Assembly: GCA_025935925.1 (NCBI GenBank)
Contig: JAICUI010000008.1
Coordinates: 1 to 64,000 of the forward strand
Reading direction: 5' to 3'
Length of the DNA stretch: 64,000 bases
Source of the DNA: Chloroflexota bacterium
GTDB lineage: Bacteria; Chloroflexota; Limnocylindria; Limnocylindrales; CSP1-4
Shown: positions 57,738 to 64,000 of the stretch, in pieces
Position numbering within the stretch: the first letter of the stretch is position 1
Layout: each line of letters begins with the position of its first letter
Translations under genes and position numbers: made by a program
The notes under the pieces: model-generated
Databases searched by the model: none
Told to the model about the DNA's origin: nothing
Seen by the model: the letters and a program-made list of their open reading frames with translations, nothing else

Positions 57738-57814
57738 TTGCTGCCGGCATTCGGCTGCGCTACTATTTCTCTGCGCTGTGCAGATAGTAGCCTGACAAGG
57801 AGCCATGGTGTCAA
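57738..57814. promoter_or_regulatory. divergent overlapping promoters with palindromic operator
   Basis: Plus: TTGCTG (57738) N17 TACTAT (57761). Minus: TTGACA (57814-57809) N18 TACTAT (57790-57785). Palindrome GCTACTAT...ATAGTAGC 57759-57791. Confidence 0.8.
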
Positions 57815-58959
57815 GCCCCGAACCTGATCGCCGCCGAGAGGCAATCGACGCGATCCTCGGCGCGACCGACGACCTCGCCGCGGCGCGGCTCGCGCACGGC
57901 GAGCGCGTCGCGCAGCGCCTCGGCCTCGCCCCGACCGACGTCCACGTGCTCCGCCGGCTCGCGGCCGAGGGGTCCATGACCGTTGGGCGCATCGGCGAGG
58001 TGACGGGCCTCACGACCGGCGCGACGACCCGCCTCGTCGACCGGCTCGAGCAGGCCGGGTTCGTCCGCCGGGTCTCGGATCCCGCCGACCGGCGCCGGGT
58101 CGTCGTCGAGGCCGCGGGCGATCGGGCGTCGTCCGTCGCCGACGCGTTCGCGCCGGTGGAGGTCGCGGCGCGAGCCGCCCTCGAGCCGCTCGCCGAGCCG
58201 ACGCTGCGCGCGGTCGCCACCTACCTCGACGCCGCCGCGGCCGCCTACGACACCGACGGCCAGGGGGCCGTCTCCGAGCGCGACGGCGCGCATGCCGTCG
58301 CCGGCGCCCCGATCGTCAACGTCGCGGGTCCGGTCGCGGCCGCTCGCGAGGGCCGCCTCATCGTCGTCACCGGGGCGCCCGCCGTGACCATCAAGGGGTC
58401 CCGAGACCTCGGCGTCGAGCTCTATCGCGCCCGCTTCTCGGGCGCCATCCCGAGCGCGCGCGTCCGCGACGGCGCGGTCACGATCCGCTACCCGAAGCTC
58501 GCCTGGTTCGACTGGCGGGCGCGCATCGGCGACCAGTGGGTCAACGCATCGGCGCACTGGCGCAAGGACCGGACCGACGTGCTCGTCAACGCCGGCGTCC
58601 CGTGGACCATCGTGCTGCGAGGCGGCGCGACGTCCGTGTCCGCCGACCTCCGCCAAGTCTCGCTGGCGAGCTTCGACATCGCGGGCGGCGCAGGATCCGT
58701 GGCGCTCGCGCTGGGCCGGCCATCAGGCGTCGTCCGGATCCGCGTCCGGGGCGGCACGGGCGACGTGACGGTGACGCGCCCGGCCGGCACCGCGGCTGCC
58801 CTGACGATCAAGGGCGGGGCCCGCGGCGCGACGCTCGACGGCCTGCCGGCGAGCGGCTCGTCCGCGCGCGTCTCGACGCCCGGCACGGAGGATGCGGCCG
58901 ACCGGTTCGAGATCGAGCTCCTCGGCGGGGCGAACAAGGTGACCGTTCGCGGCGAGTAG
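57805..58959 (+). CDS. MarR-family regulator fused to C-terminal DUF4097-like beta domain
   Basis: N-terminal [64 protein letters not shown] wHTH; C-terminal repetitive [21 protein letters not shown]...[27 protein letters not shown]. Confidence 0.87.
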   Translation: MVSSPEPDRRREAIDAILGATDDLAAARLAHGERVAQRLGLAPTDVHVLRRLAAEGSMTVGRIGEVTGLTTGATTRLVDRLEQAGFVRRVSDPADRRRVVVEAAGDRASSVADAFAPVEVAARAALEPLAEPTLRAVATYLDAAAAAYDTDGQGAVSERDGAHAVAGAPIVNVAGPVAAAREGRLIVVTGAPAVTIKGSRDLGVELYRARFSGAIPSARVRDGAVTIRYPKLAWFDWRARIGDQWVNASAHWRKDRTDVLVNAGVPWTIVLRGGATSVSADLRQVSLASFDIAGGAGSVALALGRPSGVVRIRVRGGTGDVTVTRPAGTAAALTIKGGARGATLDGLPASGSSARVSTPGTEDAADRFEIELLGGANKVTVRGE

Positions 58960-59038
58960 GTCACGGCGTCCAGCAGGGCTCGATCCCCAACCGCAACCCA
59001 ACGGCACCGATCGGGGTCCGTGCCCGCCGGGCCCTCGG

Positions 59039-62000
59039 ATGGGTACGGTTCGCCCCCAGCCTCCACCAGGTGCTGCGGAGGGCGGCGCATTGCCACAGAC
59101 CCGGACCCTCTACGAGCCGTCGACCGAGCACGATGCGTGCGGGTTCGGCTTCGTGGCGGATGTCGCGGGCCGGGCGAGCCACGGCATCGTCGCCGACGCG
59201 CTGACCGTTCTCGTCAATCTCGAGCACCGTGGCGCGAGCGGCTCCGAGGCGAACACCGGCGACGGGGCAGGGCTCCTGGTCGCGATCCCCCACCAGTTCC
59301 TTCGAGAGGTCGCGGCCGAGGCGGGCGTGACGCTCCCGGAGCGGGGCTTCGGCGTCGCGATGGTCTTCCTGCCGCGCGACGAGTTGAGCCGCCGCGGCGC
59401 CCGCGACCGGTTCGAGCAGAGCCTCGCCGCCGAGGGCCTCGAGCTGCTCGGCTGGCGCGACGTCCCGGCGAACCCGGATGGCCTCGGCCGAAGCGCGGCG
59501 ACCAGCCAGCCGTCCATCGCCCAGGCGTTCATCGCCCGCCCGGCCGGGATCCCCGAGACGGAGGACGGCGACCTCGCCTTCGACCGCCGGCTGTACGTCG
59601 CCCGCCGCCTCGCCGAGAAGGCCGTCGGCCGCAGCGCGCTCCCGGGGCGCGCCGACTTCTACGTCCCGTCGATGTCGTGCCGGACGATCGTCTACAAGGG
59701 GATGCTCAACGCGCGCCAGCTGCTGACGTTCTACCCCGACATCACCGACGGGCGGCTCGAGAGCGCCATCGCCCTCGTCCACTCCCGGTTCTCGACCAAC
59801 ACGTTCCCGTCGTGGGCGCGCGCGCATCCGTACCGCTACATCAGCCACAACGGCGAGATCAACACGCTGCGCGGGAACGTGAACTGGATGTTCGCCCGGC
59901 AGTCCACGTTCACGTCGTCGGTGTTCGGCGACGACCTGGCGAAGGTGCTGCCGGCCGTCGACGTCGACGGGTCCGACACCGCGATCTTCGACAACGTGCT
60001 CGAGCTGCTCCACCTCTCCGGCCGCAGCCTCGCGCACGTGATGACGATGATGGTCCCCGAGCCGTGGGGCCGCGACGCGCGGATGTCGCCCGAGCGGCGC
60101 GCGTTCTACGAGTACCACTCGTGCCTGATGGAGCCGTGGGACGGGCCCGCGTCACTGGCCTTCACCGACGGCGTGCGCGTCGGTGCGACGCTCGACCGGA
60201 ACGGCCTGCGGCCGGGCCGCTACTGGGTCACGAGCGACGGCCGCGTGGTGATGGCCTCGGAGTCGGGCGTCCTCGACATCCCGGCGAAGGACGTCGTGGC
60301 GAAGGGCCGGCTCCGTCCCGGCCAGATGTTCCTCGTGGACACGGCGCAGAGGCGCATCGTCGGCGACGAGGAGCTCAAGGCGGGGCTGAGTGCCGCGCAA
60401 CCGTACCGCGACTGGGTGCGCGACAGCCTCGTCGCGCTCGACGAGCTGCCGAAGCCGGCGTCGGTCATCGATCCGGACCACGAGACGGTCCTGCAGCGCC
60501 AGCAGGTCTTCGGCTACACGACCGAGGACGTCCGGCTGATCATCGACGAGATGGCGTCGTCCGGCGCCGACCCGATCGGCTCCATGGGCAACGACGCCCC
60601 GCTCGCCGTGCTGTCGCAGCGACCGCAGCTGCTCTACAGCTACTTCAAACAGCTCTTCGCCCAGGTCACGAACCCGCCGGTCGACGCGATCCGCGAGGAG
60701 CTGATCATGGCCACGGACCGCTCGATCGGTCCCGAGGCCAACCTCCTCGAGCCGGGACCCGACGCCGCCCACCAGGTCGCGCTCCCGTCGCCGATCCTCT
60801 CGAACGAGCAGCTGGAGACGATCCGGGCGCTGGACGGCGGCGCGGCGAGCCGCGGCTTCCGGACGATCACCCTGCCGATCCTGTTCAACGTGGCCGACAA
60901 CGGCGCGGGGCTGCGGCGGGCGATCGAGGACCTCCGCCGCGAGGCGTCGGAGGGTATCGCCGAGGGCTACAACCAGATCGTGCTGTCGGACCGCGGCCAC
61001 AACGCGGTCGACGCACCGATCCCCGCGCTCCTCGCCGTGTCGGCCGTCCATCACCACCTCGTCAGGAACGGGACGCGCGGCCGCGTCGGGCTGGTCCTGG
61101 AGTCCGGCGAGCCGCGGGAGGCCCACCACTTCTGCCTGCTGATCGGCTACGGGGCGTCGGCGATCAACCCGTACCTCGTGTTCGAGACCATCGCGGACCA
61201 GGTCGCCGCGGGCTCGATCCGCGGCCCGGTCGAGAAGGCCGAGCAGCGCTACATCAAGGCCGCGACCAAGGGCGTGATCAAGGCGATCAGCCGGATGGGG
61301 ATCAGCACCGTCCACAGCTACCACGGCGCGCAGGTGTTCGAGGCGATCGGGCTCAACCGCGACTTCGTCGACGAGTACTTCACCTGGACGCCGAGCCGGA
61401 TCGGCGGCATCGGCATCGAGGTCGTGAGCCGCGAGGTCAAGCTCCGCCAGGACGTCGCCTACCCGCCGCGGGCGAGCGACGCCCAGGACAGCCTGCCGTC
61501 CGGCGGCCAGTACCAGTACCGCGCCGACGGCGAGCACCACCTGTTCAGCCCGCTCACGGTCCACACGCTGCAGAAGGCGGTCCGGTCGGGGAGCTACCCG
61601 ACGTTCAAGGACTACACGGCGATGGTCGACGACCAGAGCGCGAGGCTCGCCACGCTGCGCGGGCTCCTCGAGCTGCGGCCGGCGCTCCGTCCCGTGCCGA
61701 TCGAGGAGGTCGAGCCGGTCGAGGCCATCGTCCGCCGGTTCAAGACCGGGGCGATGTCCTACGGCTCGATCTCCGCAGAAGCCCACGAGTCGCTCGCGAT
61801 CGCCATGAACCGCCTGGGCGGCAAGTCGAACACGGGCGAGGGCGGCGAGGACCCCGTCCGCTACGAGCTCGAGGCCAACGGCGACTCGAAGAGCTCCGCG
61901 ATCAAGCAGGTCGCGTCCGGGCGGTTCGGCGTCACGTCCGAGTACCTCGTCAACGCCCGCGAGCTCCAGATCAAGATGGCCCAGGGCGCGAAGCCCGGCG

Positions 62001-63697
62001 AGGGCGGCCAGCTGCCGGGGTCGAAGGTGTATCCGTGGATCGCGAAGACCCGGCACTCGACGCCGGGCGTGGGGCTGATCTCCCCGCCGCCGCACCACGA
62101 CATCTACTCGATCGAGGACCTCGCGCAGCTCATCTACGACCTCAAGAACGCGAACCACCACGCCCGGATCAGCGTGAAGCTGGTCGCCGAGGTGGGCGTC
62201 GGGACCGTGGCGGCGGGCGTCGCCAAGGCGCACGCGGACGTCGTCCTCATCTCGGGGCACGACGGCGGCACTGGGGCCTCGCCGCTCAATTCCATCCAGC
62301 ACGCGGGCGTGCCCTGGGAGCTCGGCCTCGCCGAGACGCACCAGGTGCTGCTGATGAACGACCTGCGGTCGCGGATCGTCGTGGAGGTCGACGGGCAGCT
62401 CAAGACCGGGCGCGACGTGGTCATCGGGGCGCTGCTCGGTGCGGAGGAGTTCGGGTTCGCGACGGCGCCGCTCGTGGCGCTGGGCTGCCTCGTCATGCGG
62501 GCCTGCCACCTGAACACGTGCCCGGTCGGCGTGGCGACGCAGGATCCGGAGCTCCGCAAGCGGTTCGCGGGCGACCCGCAGCACGTCGTGAACTTCATGA
62601 CGTTCATCGCCCAGGAGGTGCGCGAGCACATGGCGCGCCTCGGCTTCCGGACGATGGACGAGATGATCGGCCGCTCCGACCGGCTCGAGGTCCGGCCCGC
62701 CATCGACCACTGGAAGGCGCGCGGCCTGGACTTCTCACGGCTCCTCGCGCTGCCCGAGGTCCCGGGAACCTACGAGGGCCGGCAGACGAAGACGCAGGTC
62801 CACGGGATCGAGGGGTCGCTCGACGCGACGACCCTGCTCGCGTTGGCCGAGCCGGCCTTGACCGAGGGCCTCGCCGTCCGCGCCGACCTGGCGATCCGGA
62901 ACGTCAACCGGGCCGTCGGGACGATGCTCGGCTCGGAGATCACCCGTCGCTGGGGCCGCGACGGCCTGCCGGACGACACGATCTCGCTGCGCTTCACGGG
63001 CTCGGCGGGGCAGAGCTTCGGCGCGTTCATCCCGCGCGGCCTCACGCTCACCCTCGAGGGCGACACGAACGACTACGTGGGCAAGGGCCTGTCGGGCGGG
63101 CGGCTCGTGGTGTTCCCGCCCGCCGACGCGCCGTTCGTCGCCCACGAGAACGTCATCGCGGGCAACGTGGCGCTGTACGGGGCGACGGCCGGCGAGCTCT
63201 ATGCGCGGGGCGTGGCCGGCGAACGGTTCGCGGTCCGCAACTCGGGGGCGACCGCGGTCGTCGAGGGCGTCGGCGACCACGGCTGCGAGTACATGACGGG
63301 CGGCCGGGTGCTCGTCCTCGGCAGGACCGGGCGCAACTTCGCCGCCGGCATGTCCGGCGGCATGGCGTGGGTGTTCGACGAGGACGGCGGGTTCACCTCG
63401 CGCTGCAACACGGAGATGGTCGCGCTCGAGGCGCTCGTGCCGGACAGCGAGGAGGCGGCCGAGGTCCACGACCTGTTGGAGCGGCACCTCGAGCTCACGG
63501 GTTCCGAGCGGGCGGCGCAGCTGCTGGCCCGGTGGTGGGAGGTCGTGGCCTGCTTCGTGCGGGTGATCCCGAACGATTACCGGCGGGTCCTCGAGGCGCA
63601 GGCGCGGATGCGCGCGTCGGGGCTCTCGGGCGACGAGGCGGCGATGGCCGCGTTCGAGGAGAACGCGCGCGACCTCGCCCGGGCGGGCGGCGGCTGA
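59039..63697 (+). CDS. gltB: glutamate synthase large subunit
   Basis: [53 protein letters not shown]-type central domain; [47 protein letters not shown]; start may be downstream. Confidence 0.96.
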   Translation: MGTVRPQPPPGAAEGGALPQTRTLYEPSTEHDACGFGFVADVAGRASHGIVADALTVLVNLEHRGASGSEANTGDGAGLLVAIPHQFLREVAAEAGVTLPERGFGVAMVFLPRDELSRRGARDRFEQSLAAEGLELLGWRDVPANPDGLGRSAATSQPSIAQAFIARPAGIPETEDGDLAFDRRLYVARRLAEKAVGRSALPGRADFYVPSMSCRTIVYKGMLNARQLLTFYPDITDGRLESAIALVHSRFSTNTFPSWARAHPYRYISHNGEINTLRGNVNWMFARQSTFTSSVFGDDLAKVLPAVDVDGSDTAIFDNVLELLHLSGRSLAHVMTMMVPEPWGRDARMSPERRAFYEYHSCLMEPWDGPASLAFTDGVRVGATLDRNGLRPGRYWVTSDGRVVMASESGVLDIPAKDVVAKGRLRPGQMFLVDTAQRRIVGDEELKAGLSAAQPYRDWVRDSLVALDELPKPASVIDPDHETVLQRQQVFGYTTEDVRLIIDEMASSGADPIGSMGNDAPLAVLSQRPQLLYSYFKQLFAQVTNPPVDAIREELIMATDRSIGPEANLLEPGPDAAHQVALPSPILSNEQLETIRALDGGAASRGFRTITLPILFNVADNGAGLRRAIEDLRREASEGIAEGYNQIVLSDRGHNAVDAPIPALLAVSAVHHHLVRNGTRGRVGLVLESGEPREAHHFCLLIGYGASAINPYLVFETIADQVAAGSIRGPVEKAEQRYIKAATKGVIKAISRMGISTVHSYHGAQVFEAIGLNRDFVDEYFTWTPSRIGGIGIEVVSREVKLRQDVAYPPRASDAQDSLPSGGQYQYRADGEHHLFSPLTVHTLQKAVRSGSYPTFKDYTAMVDDQSARLATLRGLLELRPALRPVPIEEVEPVEAIVRRFKTGAMSYGSISAEAHESLAIAMNRLGGKSNTGEGGEDPVRYELEANGDSKSSAIKQVASGRFGVTSEYLVNARELQIKMAQGAKPGEGGQLPGSKVYPWIAKTRHSTPGVGLISPPPHHDIYSIEDLAQLIYDLKNANHHARISVKLVAEVGVGTVAAGVAKAHADVVLISGHDGGTGASPLNSIQHAGVPWELGLAETHQVLLMNDLRSRIVVEVDGQLKTGRDVVIGALLGAEEFGFATAPLVALGCLVMRACHLNTCPVGVATQDPELRKRFAGDPQHVVNFMTFIAQEVREHMARLGFRTMDEMIGRSDRLEVRPAIDHWKARGLDFSRLLALPEVPGTYEGRQTKTQVHGIEGSLDATTLLALAEPALTEGLAVRADLAIRNVNRAVGTMLGSEITRRWGRDGLPDDTISLRFTGSAGQSFGAFIPRGLTLTLEGDTNDYVGKGLSGGRLVVFPPADAPFVAHENVIAGNVALYGATAGELYARGVAGERFAVRNSGATAVVEGVGDHGCEYMTGGRVLVLGRTGRNFAAGMSGGMAWVFDEDGGFTSRCNTEMVALEALVPDSEEAAEVHDLLERHLELTGSERAAQLLARWWEVVACFVRVIPNDYRRVLEAQARMRASGLSGDEAAMAAFEENARDLARAGGG

Positions 63698-63700
63698 CCG

Positions 63701-64000
63701 ATGGGCAACCCGACCGCGTTCATCCAGGTCCAGCGGCGCGCGACCCCGACGCGGCCGCCGCTCGAGCGCATCCACGACTGGAGCGAGACGCATCCGCACC
63801 TCGCGGAGCAGGAGCTCCGCGACCAGGGGTCTCGGTGCATGGACTGCGGGATCCCGTACTGCCACACCGGCGTGCTGATCAGCGGGATGGCGTCGGGCTG
63901 CCCGATCAACAACCTGATCCCCGAGTGGAACGACCTCGTGTACCGGGGCCAGTGGCGGGAGGCCTCCGTCCGGCTGGCCCGCACCAACAACTTCCCGGAG
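63701..64000 (+). CDS. gltD: glutamate synthase small subunit (3' truncated by window)
   Basis: [57 protein letters not shown]...[20 protein letters not shown]. Confidence 0.95.
   Translation, partial: MGNPTAFIQVQRRATPTRPPLERIHDWSETHPHLAEQELRDQGSRCMDCGIPYCHTGVLISGMASGCPINNLIPEWNDLVYRGQWREASVRLARTNNFPE

Noticed and set aside
60152-62710. 852-aa minus-strand ORF
   Set aside because: Antisense to gltB; composition (D/R/H/V-rich) is that of a GC-shadow frame

Overview
This is a 64-kb, very GC-rich (about 70% or more by eye), densely coding bacterial chromosomal window. Gene content is ordinary for a free-living high-GC soil or freshwater bacterium. Chloroflexota or Actinomycetota is my guess, not established. 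No rRNA, prophage, transposase or CRISPR array was seen. Recognisable modules are: proton-translocating transhydrogenase pntAA-pntAB-pntB; a MalT/LAL-type LuxR regulator; an OpuC-like osmoprotectant ABC operon; a LacI-controlled sugar ABC operon that also carries a serine hydrolase and a GH13_18 sucrose-phosphorylase-like enzyme; a DrrAB-like ABC exporter divergent from a MarR-type regulator; and gltB with the start of gltD. There is one tRNA, with anticodon UAU (Ile, AUA codon), which is rare in bacteria. Most useful second-look items: (1) the tRNA-Ile(UAU); (2) a decay hotspot at 36.3-38.1 kb, with a frameshifted pirin gene and a junction where a DUF2938 gene and an MFS gene have both lost their 5' halves; (3) a MarR regulator fused to a DUF4097-like beta domain, with a palindromic operator whose arms contain both divergent -10 boxes; (4) the sugar operon with an embedded esterase-like gene and no ATPase; (5) a solitary DNA methyltransferase with motif order X-I-IV; (6) several short tandem or inverted repeats in intergenic DNA. 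I found no convincing wholly new multi-gene system. The sugar/esterase/phosphorylase operon is the closest candidate for an uncharacterised pathway. All calls come from reading the sequence and ORF track; no database search was run.
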